A DNA stretch of 64,000 bases. It comes from Toxoplasma gondii ME49 (lineage: Eukaryota; Apicomplexa; Conoidasida; Eucoccidiorida; Sarcocystidae). Position numbers and translations under genes: made by a program. Location of the stretch: contig NC_031479.1 of the NCBI RefSeq assembly GCF_000006565.2, positions 6,508,885-6,572,884 on the forward strand. The letters are read 5' to 3'. Under the pieces are notes generated by a model. It worked only from the letters and a program-made list of their open reading frames with translations. It was not told the origin of the DNA and searched no databases. This document shows, in pieces, positions 47,901 through 60,100 of this stretch (positions within the stretch are counted from its first letter, which is position 1; each line of letters opens with the position of its first letter).

Positions 47901-50191
47901 TGGAGTCAACGCTGGGGACATTGAGACAAATCTTCTTGACGCTGAGGTAAGTTGTCTTATCCAAGAAGAAATGCTTATGAGACACACAACGCGTTAAGTG
48001 AACTGTACGTTGGTGGGAAGAGAACAGTTTTGACGTTTTGTTCCTCTCCAGAGATCTTTACCTTTTGCATTCCGGATGCTTACCCGGTACCGGCACATGA
48101 GAGTGTGATATCCGGCTTTAAGCAATGGACTGCAGGACCCACGGAGCCTTCGAGACAGGATACTGGTAATGTATCCGGTTGCACAGTTCAGCTCGATGGG
48201 GCACGCAGGCACTCCTCCTGCGTTTGTTACGAGTGTTGGACGGAGGATGCGTAACACAGACTGTCAGCGGATGCTGCTGATTTCGTGACCTCCAAGGAGG
48301 TCCCTGCGTTTTTTCGTTCATGCAGATCCTTGAGCGAGAGCGATCAATACTTGAAAACGAGAAGCAGATTAGCTTTTCTCTTCCAAACCGATCCTAGGTT
48401 GTGAGCGTGGAGTCGAATAGGCGCTACTTTCCCATTTGTTACGATAGCCTGGAGGCTGCTTTCGATCGTGCAATTCGCTGCCGGAGGACACTTCGATTGA
48501 AGTCTCCATACGGAGGAAACGGCCAGAAGACAGCATCAGACAACAAGAACTTGACTTTTGCTACCCCAGGCATACACGCGAGACAGGATGAAACCAGCCA
48601 CCACACAGACACTGTATCTGTAAGGGGAAAAATTTTGTCTGAATGCGTTCATTCTCTGTACATCTTGTCGAGTGGATCCAAGCGCTTTACTCTGAGAGTG
48701 TGCAGCAAAGTCACTTTTTTAATTCTGCTTATCCGTGTGGGAACTCGCATCACTCTACCTTTGGGCATAGACGTGACGCAGAAAGGCGTTCCACTTCAGG
48801 ACTTGCCGCCTTTCGAGGAAAAACAGGGGAGCAGAATGAATGTGGGCGCCCCAGCAGTTCCTCGTTGTGAATATAACTTTGGCTGAGGTCCTGTGACAGC
48901 AAGACGGTATCAAATGGCCATCCATCGTGGTGCGGAAGTGGAACAATAGATGTAAGTACCACTCACATATTAGTTGTGGCAGTGTGTGGCGTTGCAGTTT
49001 GGTAGCGAGACCCGCGCAAGAACTACAGCTCTGCCTCATCTGCGACGGTCGCAGCGTCGAGCAGATCCCGCTAGGAGCGTTCATTCAAACACGTTTGCCG
49101 GTCAAGAGTTGCATCAGTCCCCAAAGCCTGGAAATCAAACATCTCGCGGAGAATCAGGAAGGAGCAGCTTACGCAGGAAAAACCAGGTTTCGACGAACGA
49201 GAAAGGATTGCCAGGAGAAGGTGGTTGTAGGACCGACGAGAAAAGCAAGCAAGTTAGCTATGTATCGTTCTCTGAACCCATCACTGTTAGGTACCAACAA
49301 GTGCCGACCGAAAGTGCAAGCACCAGAGGATGTAGTCAGAGGAGACCCCAAAACGCTGAAGAGCTCGAGGACAGACGGTCTCCATTGACTAGACAGGTGA
49401 GGAGAGGTCTCTTGGCCGCAGTGTTGTGTTGTTTCTCACACGTGTGCGCCACAAAATACCGAGTGAAGCATGTCACCACATGGCAACTAGAGTGGCTTGT
49501 TGATGTTATTTTTCAGACGTGAGGAAACGGTATGTAAACTGAGTACTAGATGTTTCGTGCACGCCTTGGGAAGACCCCAAAATAGGTCCGTCGTACTCTT
49601 TCGGTGGCGTGGGCGTCCTGAACGCCACAGCGGGTCAAGATAGATAGTGTCGGATTCGGGACTCAGTTCTTTGTGTGTTGACGGTTTCCTCAGGAGGAAC
49701 GAACTGAAAGCGACCCGCGGACAACAGCAGGCCTATGCCAAGAAAATCCCCATCCATCGTATCGTTTTCTTCGCCAGCAATCGCGAGAACTGGCGGTCCG
49801 GTGCCTTTTAGTGATATTTGGTAACCTCGCTGACGTGTGCACTCCCGCCTTGTTTCGGTTGTTTCCACAGGATCGGTGCAGACGCGTTCGTGCGGTACTG
49901 CAGCACCGCGATTTGCTCCAAAGTGGGAAGCACACCAGAGTTCTTTTGTCGGCATATTTTCAGCTTTTCTGGCCGTTGCTCGAGACGAGAACGTTGCCTC
50001 AACACTACAGTGCAGATTACATCCGGCGTTTGCTTAACGGTATGCATAACGTTGCAGCCATGCACAAAAGCCTGTTCCCGGAATATCCTTTACGCGGGGA
50101 GCTTGACAATAGAGAGGGGCCGTACGCATTTCTAGATGACACGGCAGCTGAGGGTATCAATTTTTTTGAAACTGATTTCGACGAGCCCTAG
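44951..50191 (+). CDS. ApiAP2 transcription factor, three AP2/AP2-like domains and ACDC-like C-terminus
   Basis: Exons 44951-45991, 46452-46661, 46905-47182, 47466-47946, 48054-48170, 48398-48619, 48998-49396 and 49871-50191 join in phase to about 1,022 aa. AP2 domain 1 lies within exon 1 near aa 172-220 (VEGVCFDRFFRRWVAKR, then YKYGFDRAYELAVATRR). Domain 2 is split by the intron after ASKR: GVHFDFASKR ends exon 3, and WFAVYSS with the RIFDPTQYEGSMLKAFHACRS helix is in exon 4. Domain 3 is degenerate and split over exons 5 and 6: SGFKQWTAG, then RRYFPICYDSLEAAFDRA. It lacks the usual Gly-Val-x-Phe strand. The last exon (106 aa) is helical and resembles the AP2-coincident C-terminal (ACDC) domain. 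The protein is presumably nuclear and binds DNA. The exon 5 boundaries (acceptor CCAGAG, donor GTATCC) are the weakest. Confidence 0.88.
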
Positions 50192-51824
50192 GCAGAGACT
50201 AGAACGCCGACAGAAGAAAGCTGTCGTGTAGGAGTGTTCATGAAGGGTAAACCACAGTGCAGGTGTTTGCATTCCACGTATTGTTCTCAAACGAAGCCAT
50301 ACAAATCAGGTTTTGAATGACCGTAACAGTGCTGCGGCATGAGCTTAATACGTCGGCGTTCGTTAGCCAGCTCATATTGCAATGGTAGCTTTGGCGATCG
50401 GGACGAAAACAACCGTGAACAGAATCTGGGCAATGGCACCCCAGCAATGGCACTAGGCAACATAAGCGATGGTTTTCTTTTCACGCGTCGTATGGACAGT
50501 TCGTGGGTTCGTTCATTCTACGCATCATGAGAGGACGATAACGTCGCCTCACTAACAAGTTTCGACTGCTAGAGTGAGCAGGCGTATTGTATTCATGAAA
50601 AACCCACAAACACTATTGGAATAACCGCGTGGAATTTGCGTGCTCTGTCTTCCTGCAATCCAGTGTTTCCCATCATTGAGAATTCCGGAGTGTGCAGCTG
50701 CTGAACTCAAGGGCAAGCTGCAATGCAGACATGGAACATTCATTGTGGCCAGCAAACTACACAAAAATCGCATTTTTGTATGATTATACTGCATGGGCAT
50801 GGTGTCATCAAATGCATTCGGCATCAATGCAGACGGCACCGAGCGAAGAGAAATTGGAGTGAGTTCTATATTCAAATTCCTTCACCTTCTATACTGCTTA
50901 AAAGCCTGGTATTTTCTTTGTTCGGCTTCTGGTTCGAAAGTTTGTGGTTTATGACTTGGTGAGCAAGGGCGTTTCGGGCTGGGGTTCAACTTCTGGCCAC
51001 GAGACGGGATTGCTTCTGAGACGCCGGGCTAGGCGTGATATCATAATTGTTCGACTACATAACTACGCGAGATTTGTCCGAGGGTGTAGGGGAACCCGTC
51101 TCAAGAAGCATTGTCATTTTGTACAGTTATAACGTAGTACACAGCTTGATCCCACCAACGGATAGCTACGAATGTCATTGCGAGCTGCCCCCGGCGGTAT
51201 ACTTGGTCCGATATTGTCTCACAGAATATTAAACACTGCCAGCTATATACGTTGGCAGAAACCATCAAAGAAGCTTTGAATTTCAAGGATGTTCCCAGCA
51301 CGGTTCTTCAATCATAACTCTTTCGTCCGCAGGTACAATCTGTTTCTCTAGATGTACAGCATGCACGTATGTGTGTGGCTTTCACTCTCTGACCAGTAGG
51401 CACCAGTACCACCCTAGCAGCGATTCTTGGTGTGCTTCGGTTGCGGCGGTTCTGATTTCACGAGAGCTCAGGAAATAGTCACCGCTTATGCCGCAGCAGG
51501 GTTTTCCACATGGACGGAAGACCAGAAGAGACCCCCCGGGGGGGCACATAGGAGAGACGCACGGGTTCTGTCGACACGGTGCAACCACCCACCGTCCGAT
51601 AACCAGTTGCGTACAACCTGGCGGACTAGCGTCTCTATACAAGCAAACCCGCTCCTTCCCTTGAGCTGCCCTTGGTTTCCTTTGTTTTTTGATTCCATGC
51701 TCAATACCGCAGGTCCATTTGGTGCGCCTTCTCTCTGCTTCCGGTCTTGTAATATATCAGATAACGGGACTGCGAGTACGTAGCGTTTGTGTTGGCGCGT
51801 GTTCCAGGCTCTGACGTGCTAAAG
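50192..51824. other. Spacer and promoter of the dense-granule-like gene
   Basis: No gene is supported. The right end contains two GAGACG-type heptamers (listed separately) upstream of the dense-granule-like start at 51,825. The rest probably holds the 3' flank of the ApiAP2 gene. Confidence 0.5.
51553..51636. promoter_or_regulatory. Two inverted (A/T)GAGACG heptamers
   Basis: AGAGACG is on the plus strand at 51,553-51,559, and its complement CGTCTCT is at 51,630-51,636. They lie 190-270 bases upstream of the ATG at 51,825. Paired or inverted (A/T)GAGACG motifs are established promoter elements of Toxoplasma dense-granule and surface-antigen genes, so they support a dense-granule-type gene here. 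Confidence 0.5.
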
Positions 51825-52416
51825 ATGGGGCTGCAGGCTCAGCGCTCCCCTTCCGCTACCTGTGTGCTGCTATGCGATACGCGCTCTTTTGGTAATACGT
51901 TGATTCTCGTTGTCAGCGTGTTATGCCTCGCAACTGTCTCACGGGGTGGCAACGGCTGTGGATGCTAATCCTCAAGGCATTCCTGTTCTCGATGTGGCAG
52001 ACATTGCTGAATCAAACGGAGAGATAAGGAACTCGGGGGACGGCGTTGAACCTCGCCAAGAATTTCGAGAGAGTCCTGAGGCGGAAACGGGGTCAATCGA
52101 CGAGGGAGGTCACGTGCCTCAAGATGGCGCTGACACAACAGAACACGCTTCTCATCACCTGAACTCAGCAGAAGAGATAGCCTTACCTAAGGATCGTACG
52201 CATCGAGAATTGGAGGGGTGGTCGATGGATCGCTCAGGCCGACCTCGTCAGATTGCAAACAACCGCTGGAAACTTGGTGCTGCTGTAGCTGCTGTTCTGG
52301 GACTTCTGCTGGCAGCCTCCTATTGGCACTTCCGACGACAACCACAACAAGGAAAATCGGCTGACCAGCTTATTGAAGAGGCGCAGACCGACTATTCTCT
52401 CGAGCATCGCGGTTGA
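51825..52416 (+). pseudogene. GRA6-like dense-granule candidate with a one-base frame offset
   Basis: The ATG at 51,825 opens a 47-codon frame with a strong signal-anchor core (TLILVVSVLCLATVS) that stops at 51,966. A second frame, offset by one base and open to the stop at 52,416, continues with an acidic, Ser/Glu-rich region. It then has a basic patch, one membrane helix (KLGAAVAAVLGLLLAASYW), FRRQPQQGK and a short tail. Signal peptide, acidic body, single membrane helix and basic flank are the GRA6-type architecture. The two frames meet at a GGGG run (51,943-51,946), so a single-base insertion there explains the offset. Other readings are a sequencing or assembly indel, or a first exon I missed feeding the acceptor TTCTCGTTGTCAG at 51,915. 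The protein would go to the parasitophorous vacuole; this is inference. Confidence 0.55.
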
Positions 52417-55400
52417 CCTTTAGAGCTTTCTTCGTTCCCTCCAGAGGTGCCACAGTCTCTTTCATACAAGTCTCTAATGAGCCGTTCTTCCAGGTAACAT
52501 TACTGCCCTGTTAACTTTCCCGCATGATCCATATCTCTTTGTATGAGGACAGCCGCAGACTTCTGCTGTCAATGACTGATAGCCCGCCTTTTTATCCCAC
52601 AACAGGCACCAGGTTCCCTATATTGTGGCGTTGTGGCGGCGCACCTCAGTAGACAGCCGTGTAGCTTGTCTGGATCAGTCTGTGTAGTATGAATGACTAC
52701 GTCATGTAGGTCACTTGGCTGTTAAAGTAACAATGTTTTGTGGTTTCCCGATTGGTTTGTGTATATGACAGCCAACCACTCACTGGGGGCGACGAATCTG
52801 TGCATGGACAGTAGGGATCAAGCGGACATCATTCCATCCATCAGGCTCACGATATGTAAGCAAACGAGCACCCTTTGATTGAAAACAAATAACCATGCAC
52901 AGAAACAAAACCGAGCCAGTCGTCAAAGCAGTCGACAGTCAGGGCATATCCTGAAGTCCGTTTTAACGTTCCTCGCGGTACTTAACTTTGTTTGCGAAGT
53001 GTCAAGCTTCACGCTTTGTGGAGGGCACATTGCGCAGCGCTGGAGTGGAGCTGAGCTGTGGATTTTTACTCGCCTATCGACAAACAGTTTCATTGAGGAT
53101 CAAGCGTATTCGCCAAAATTTTCCTCTTGAGCCCAATACCCCGGTGTCCGTCGTGTAGGCCCACGACCATCCACTCAGAATAACAGTCTGTGGCTCATAG
53201 TCGATTTCTGGACTGCTTGCAGCTTCCCACGAACCGTTAGTGTTCAGTCTATTCGAATAATCGTCGGGGTTTATGAACATGCCAAGCGGCGAACATACCG
53301 CAGTGACATTCCTCTAGCCGGGCTGCATGTGACAGTAGCGTTATTTTGAAGGCTTGGTTTGATATTTTGTGTAACTCCATCTAACTCTGACGCATTAATT
53401 ACAGAGAAGGGAGCATGAGATTCGGCCACGTGTAATTTTAAACATTCCATAGCTACGTTTTTGTACGGAGGTATCACTGACCACCCGAGTATGTGGGTGG
53501 CCGTAAATTTGCGGTGACGGCTGACTTACGAATTACAGAAAAACGTTCTGTGGTATGTTCAGTTCCGGCAACCTCAAGCACTCCAAGCTGACTGATGCTG
53601 GACAGGCAGCTCAAGGAGAGCGGGGTCAGTCCAGCCTTATCCTCCCCTTTCTCCGTATGGTGGTCCACTCTTCGACAGTCGTCCTCACGATACACGGTTT
53701 CACTTCAGAAGCCAAGCAACGACACACACTGCGTTAGATTGCAACTATAGTAGCGATGGAGCCGGGCTGTAAGCAGGAGTTGCGTCAGCACTTTAAATAC
53801 AAGCGAGGCAGCTACGGATTAGTGCTACGTTGCCGACAGGTACTGACGAAACAGCGCACTTTTCATCCAGTGTGGTCATATTTTTCGTTGCAGGCTGAAG
53901 CGTTGCAGACAGTGTCTTTTTCTGGTATATGGCATTAATGCAGCCTTCCAAGATGTACCGCGTTAGCTGCGTATTCTGTGCGTGTGTGCCCATGTGCCAA
54001 CGACCATCTGCTGATGCACTAAAGGTGTCGCATGCATAAATGAATTTTGATTGCGGTCTACGCACGAGAGGGGGCTAATGACTAAAGCCATGAGCCCACC
54101 GCGCTGCATGAAATCGTACTGCATGTTTACAGTTGTCACTGTTTCGTTGGATCTACAGTTTTTGAACCCGACTAGATTCATTTGGAAACTGCGTAGTGAA
54201 CCCTCAGAGCCTCCTGCATCAGTAGGGGTCTCTGTAGTAGCTCTCAGCATAAATTTTTCCCCGAACAACGGAGAAAGTGAAGCGGTCTCGCTCATGAAGT
54301 TGCGCTGTCGTGAGCAGTTCTCGAAATCTGCGCTTGTATTGCAAGTCCAACGCAGCCTGAACGAATTCACTTCGTCTGATAATCATCTTCCATACAGCCG
54401 AACCAGCTGTTCAGCGGCAGCCAGATGCCTGGAAGAGAGGAAACGATGACTGCTAATTAGCCGTAAACTGGGTGGTGTTTTGTCAAGAGTGTTGCAACTT
54501 CCAACAAAGGATGCCAAGATCTCTTCGCGTGTTGCCCAGAGGTGACAAATCAAAGTTGCACTGTTTAAAAAAAAAGAACTTTTTCCATTTTAAATTTTAA
54601 TAAACTTTCTGAACAATGTTTTAAATATAGTAAACATACGTTATTTAATAGTTTAATTAACCAATTATATTAATTTTTTTGGTATATTGTACAAGATACT
54701 AGCTTTCTTTGAGAAATAAACGGTATTCGTGGCAGAACACGCTGCTGATTTCAGCTGATTGGTGTAGCCTTATGGGAAATTAAACACACGTCGTGAGGCG
54801 AGTAAGGGAACCGTAAAGGGGAATAAGTGCTAGATAGTCAAAGTGGAGGCAGTTTCGACGGGTAGTGCCGCCAAGTTCGTAGCACTCCGCTTTAGCCCAT
54901 GATTGGTTGCATTATGTAGAAGTGCGGAAATTGACTTGCGCTGCCACGAACGGTGGTCAGAAGAAAACGACAGGATCTTACGGACACGGAACTCGCACTT
55001 TCGGTGCCGCCTTCTGAAAGGGAAGTCATACCGTTGACTTCTGTTCTCTTCAGCGCACATGAGTAAGCGGGAAATAGTGACGAGGCTACAGCAGAGCTAC
55101 AGTAGTCTTTTGGATAAGGGAAACGGCAAAAATCGCAGAGCGGCATACATCGGCGGACACCGAATCGGTGACACCGATGCTCACACTTCCTTTCAGCAGT
55201 TCTTGCGTAGTCTTAATCGTTGCCTGGCCACCAGTTTACCTCTGTGCATTACAAACCAAGAGATTGTGATCTATAGGTTGAGAGTGTGCAAACGAGACTT
55301 TGTCTGAACCGATGGATGCTTTTGCTAAAAGGGCGCGATATGAGGACCTATATCAGCTACATCTTGTGTAACTGTTTTTCTGGATGAAGCACTAGCTGCA

Positions 55401-57189
55401 CGATCCCCGCTGTTGTTACGCAAACAACAAAATCCTTCGGGTTGTTCTTTGGCTGCACAGTTCAAGCCGTCTAACGAACGTATAGTTCGTCTTCCTGCAA
55501 CCCTGAATTTTGAAGCAGATTTCCGAGTACACCTCTATGCTGTCGTTTCTGAGCCAAGGGACTCTGGCTCGCTGGGGTTGTCTTGTATGCCCCCATGACC
55601 ACCTTACATTGCCAAAACTCGGCAAATGTGACACTAAAAACAGCGGCAGGCATGTAGAAAAGTGAAAGTGTAAGTGTGATAGACAGGAACACAGGACGAA
55701 AGCGCCACACTGCATCCTGCACACTGACTGGTTGGGACGCGTCGTGCTAGACAAAACCTAACAACGGCAAGTGGCATTTCGGAACGTCGGGCAACGTTCC
55801 TCGTCACCGTGATAGTCGATCTGCCCAAATACTCACTGCAGTGTGTTTGTATTCTATTCTACAGTGCTGCACCGTTCGTAAAGAACGGCAGCTTTTGCTG
55901 TTACCGTTCTTTTTTCCGTCCGCACATCGACTTGCGGTGGTAGCCGAGGACGCAGCCGAAACAGAGGTCTTTCCTATGTTTCTTTGCATATAACATGCTA
56001 GGCAAATTTGCATACAAGTCGTAACTGACATTTTCCCGCCGAGTGCTTATCCTACAACACGTTTTAAAGTGCGTTTGTCGATCGAACAAGACCGGGCCTG
56101 GTTTTTTTACGGGGCGATCGGTGTCGAAGCGTTAACCCTCCGGCACGGCTTTTCCCAGCAGACCGTTCTCAAGACATGCGACGCTGCTGATCGAAAACGA
56201 CACTGCAGCCTGAGTTATCTAACTTGCTTGTTCTTCGTTCATTCCATTTCTTCCCTTTCATCATCTCTAGTCAAAAGACGGTTGCGTGGTGGTTAACGAT
56301 CCGCCACGCGTGTGCGGTCACACTGGAGTCTCCAATACAACCTCAGTGGGAGCTCCGCTGCCCTAGCCACAAAGAACGCAGCCTATCCAACTCCAAACTG
56401 CAGGGTTCGCCATTTCACCTTCTTCAGCAACCCACGGACACGACATCCAGTCAAGAAACCCGTCATCTGACTTGGCCGTGAAACTGATTACTGGCGTCAG
56501 GAGAAATGCAGCTCCTTTATGGGTTACCCCTTGCTTTGCAGGTAGTCTACCAGTTTGTCCATTGGCATCTCCCTTTTGAACGTCTCTTGTCGGAATCAAG
56601 TTCGTAGCTGTTCGAGGGAATTTGCGGTTTTCTTGCTATCTTCGATACACGTGATTGTGGTGTTTTTCAGACTCTCCAGCTTTTTATCTTCGCCGTGATA
56701 GCACAGCAGCGCGACGTGGCTCGTCTCCTCTAGAAGAACCACCTGCTGGCGACGTTAAGAAGCGATGAAGCTTCGTCATTCCTAATAAGTTTCATTCTCT
56801 GTCTAAACGCCAAGGTGCTCGTGCATGCTCGGGAAAGTTTCGGTGTAGTGTGCAAGTCCCCCACCGCATCTTCCTGCAGAACCGTGATTCCACTTTTCTG
56901 AGAGGCAGACGTGTGCTTATCAGCCTTGTTTACAACGTATCTCTAGCTGAGTGACAGTGTTCTTTGTCCTGTGGCGTCAATGCGATGGACCAGCGTTAGG
57001 TTGCTGCACGTGCAGAGAGAAATTCTCTGCTCGTCGCCATCATATCTTTGAAACACACTTCCCTTCTGCAATGAATTTCTCCAATTAAGTATGATAGACG
57101 TTTAACAAGCGAGTGCTCCCCTATTATTCTGGGTCGAATCCTGTTAGTGGTGGCAAGCGCGTGCGCGTGTCTCAAGGAAACGCTGGAAT
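52417..57189. other. Long gene-poor stretch
   Basis: 4.8 kb with no supported gene. A hydrophobic, secretory-looking frame at 52,879-53,130 lacks an ATG. A very AT-rich block lies at 54,565-54,725 (listed separately). Other frames have no protein-like composition. The right end should hold the PPP1R21-homologue promoter and leader. Confidence 0.5.
54565..54725. other. AT-rich island, possible organellar DNA insertion
   Basis: About 160 bases that are overwhelmingly A and T (for example TTTAATAGTTTAATTAACCA), in a neighbourhood of roughly even base composition. It is not a simple repeat like the (TA)n clusters to the left. The composition fits apicoplast or mitochondrial DNA, and organelle-derived nuclear insertions are common in coccidia. 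No organellar gene is recognised in it. Confidence 0.35.
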
Positions 57190-60100
57190 ATGCAGCCTCC
57201 GACTGGTAGTTCTCATGGCGAGGAAGGCGGCGGGCCGCCTGCTGTGGGCCGGCGAGAGAATGGCGCAGAGATGAGCTCCTCAGGAACGGCGATGCTGGAC
57301 TTGGACATGGTTGAGAAGTTGAAGCAGAAGTACATCAAGTGCAAGCAGCAGAATGACCGACTTAAGGAAGTGTTGCTGCAGATGCAGCAGCAAGGCGAAC
57401 AGCGAGTCTCTGCAGAACGACAGGGACAGCTGACAGCACTCCAGTGGCAGGTCGAGCAGCTGCAGCAGCAACTGAAAGTTCGAGAAATGGAACAGAGACA
57501 GCACATTGAGGAACTCGATGCTCTGCAATATACCAACCGCAAACAACAGCAGCAGCTTCAGCAGTTGCAACAGCAAGCGACTGCGGCCTCTGGAGGCCTT
57601 GCTGGTGCGGGCGGGGGCACGAGATGGGGTATCGGACTTCTTGCGGGAGCCGCGGGAGGCAACTCCGCGAGGGAAGACAGCGAGAAGCGCCTAATGGAAG
57701 AACTGCAGGTCCGAGTCAAAGGGCGTCTCTGTTTTCTGCAGGCGTCGGCTATCTGTGCAAGGAGTAGAAGGGGAGGACCGTTCGGTAACAGGCGTCGACA
57801 AGGCTTGAGAGGGAGTGAAGACATGCAGAGTGCCTGCCTCCACCGTCGCGGGTTTTGATCTAAATATGGTGGCAGCGTTCGACCTGGGATGGAAGGGGCT
57901 GGATTATCGGGAAAAACTGCTTTGTCTTGCTTCCGCTGTTCACATAGCTGTAGGTTCTACCCGCTGTATCGCTGCCGTGTGTCAGTACCTCGGGCAGACT
58001 TTCCGACATCGACGCCGCTGTCCCTGTGCAGTTCTCACCTTGTTTGAGTCCTCTGTCTCACCCAGGTAAGTTCGAAATATCTTCTTTTTTGTCATGTCGC
58101 GCTGGGTTCTTCACGCAGGTGCTCCGGGACGAACTCGAACACAAAATCAGGGAGAACGAGCAGTTGCACGTACAACAGTTCGAAGAGAAACAACGGCAAC
58201 AAATGCAGCAAGAGAGACTTGCAAGGCTTGACGAGGAGCTTCAGCAGGCGCATCACGCGTACCAACAACTGCGTAAGGAGCAAGCGGAGACAGAGAAGCG
58301 AGTACAGACATGTGAGGCCCTGTATCAGGAAGAACGAGAAGAGAAGCGGCAGATTGAGGAGCGATTCAGGGAGTTGAAGCGCGAAACTGACCTTCAGCTC
58401 ACAAGGTACGCATGTCAGACTGCCGCAGTACCAGAGGAACCGCCATCATACCTCGGGACATCTTGCGGGATAGACTGATCGTCGTCGGGTTCTCCACAGG
58501 GCTGCATCGCGGGCCATATGGGGGAGAATCCTACGGCCTCGTTTCCTTTGCGTCATGCATGCATTCGGCTTCCAATAAGAAGCTCGAATCGCTGCGGGAG
58601 AGCAAGTGTTGCGGTAGAAGTTTCTTATCGGGCAGAGCATGAAGAGCTAGCGACGGGGCGCCGATTGAACGCCGGCCTTGCGGGGTGCACAGATTTAGTT
58701 GACATGACTCAAATGTACCGTCGTATTGGAGCTCGTTCCTGAGTATCCGGTTCAATGTCATCGCGCGTACCTATGTGTGTTATTCGTATTTAATCAGCCG
58801 GCTCCTGTGCCGCCTGCCCGTGTCTTCCACCTTAGGTTGTCCGAACAAAAGGACGTGCTCCAGCACCAGCAGGCTCACCTTCGGCGGTACTTCCAGCGTC
58901 GGCTGCCTGTGGATCTGCGTCACTTTCGTTCGCTCGCGAGTTACGACCTGCCTTGCGGAGGCGCGACAGCCGTGATCGCCGCCCACAGTGCAGCTCAAAG
59001 GCAAGTGGTGTCAGCCACGGCGTGCCTCTTGGTGCGCCTGCAGCAGCTACTCGCTGCCTGGAGTGAGGCCCTTTGTTCGGGGAGTGGCCGAACGAGCGCC
59101 TCGCACAGCGCTGATTTGGGCCCAAGGGGTGGCGGCGCTTCGCCGCCCCAAGGAAAAAAGGGTGACAGATCTCTTCTCGACGACGCCGATGTGTCGGCTG
59201 CGGGGCTGGTGGCTATCGGAAAAGACCGGGACCTGTCGCAGGTTGAGGCGTTGACAGGGGGCGTGAGCGGCGGTCGCCAGCACGCAGCAGCGAGCGGGGG
59301 CAGCACAACGGCGGCTGTTTCAGGCATTCACTTCAAATTGACAGTCGCGAACCAGAAAGCCTTGGACGCCCTGCTGGAAGCGAGAAAGAGTATCGACCCC
59401 GTGAAGCGCTACTTGCTTCAGAAGCTGGTCGCTCCTCGAGAGCCAGGTCGGGCGGGCGGGGCCGTAGGTCTGCGCGAACCCGCGCGGGGAAACAGAAGAG
59501 AAGGGGGCAGCGGGGGCAAGTTTGACCGGAGTCCTCAGCGAGAGCTTCAGACTGGTGCGAGGGGCTGCAGAGGACTTGAGATGGAGCCGCCTGGAAAAAG
59601 TGACCAGGGAGTCGTGACCGCGCTCGAGGCACAAAGTAGCCTGCGGCAGTTGAGCACCGCATTTCGCCGCTTCACCAGTTACTCTCTCGTCTCTCTCACT
59701 CTCGAAACAGACGCCTTCCCAATTCTCGACAACAGCGAATCGCCGAACGCGAACGCGTTCGGAGACTCCACTCAAGCTTTTGAGTCGTCCCGGTGGTCGG
59801 CACGCCCGGGGTCTCGGGGAGGGGCGTCGAGCTCGGGGCCCCGCAATCAGACGGGAGATGCACGGCGATCCACGGCCGCGTTCATCGAGGCATCTCGTCG
59901 ATTCGCCAAGTGTCTCTCTCTTCTCCTTGAAGTTTCCCAGCTTCTCTTTTTCCAGCCCAGGCCGCCCCAGCAGGGTGTGTCCGCTTCGGATCGTCTCCCC
60001 GAAGCACAGAGCCAGGTTTCGCCTGAATGTCTGCCGCCAACTTCTCTAGGAGACTCCCTTGAGGCTCCTCACAGCACGCGGCAGCTGCTTGTGGCGTCTC

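Noticed and set aside
48927..49388. Alternative 153-codon frame across ApiAP2 exon 7
   Set aside because: The frame starting at 48,998 follows a good acceptor, is phase 0 with both neighbours and ends at a GTGAGG donor. The alternative needs no intron but fits neither side.
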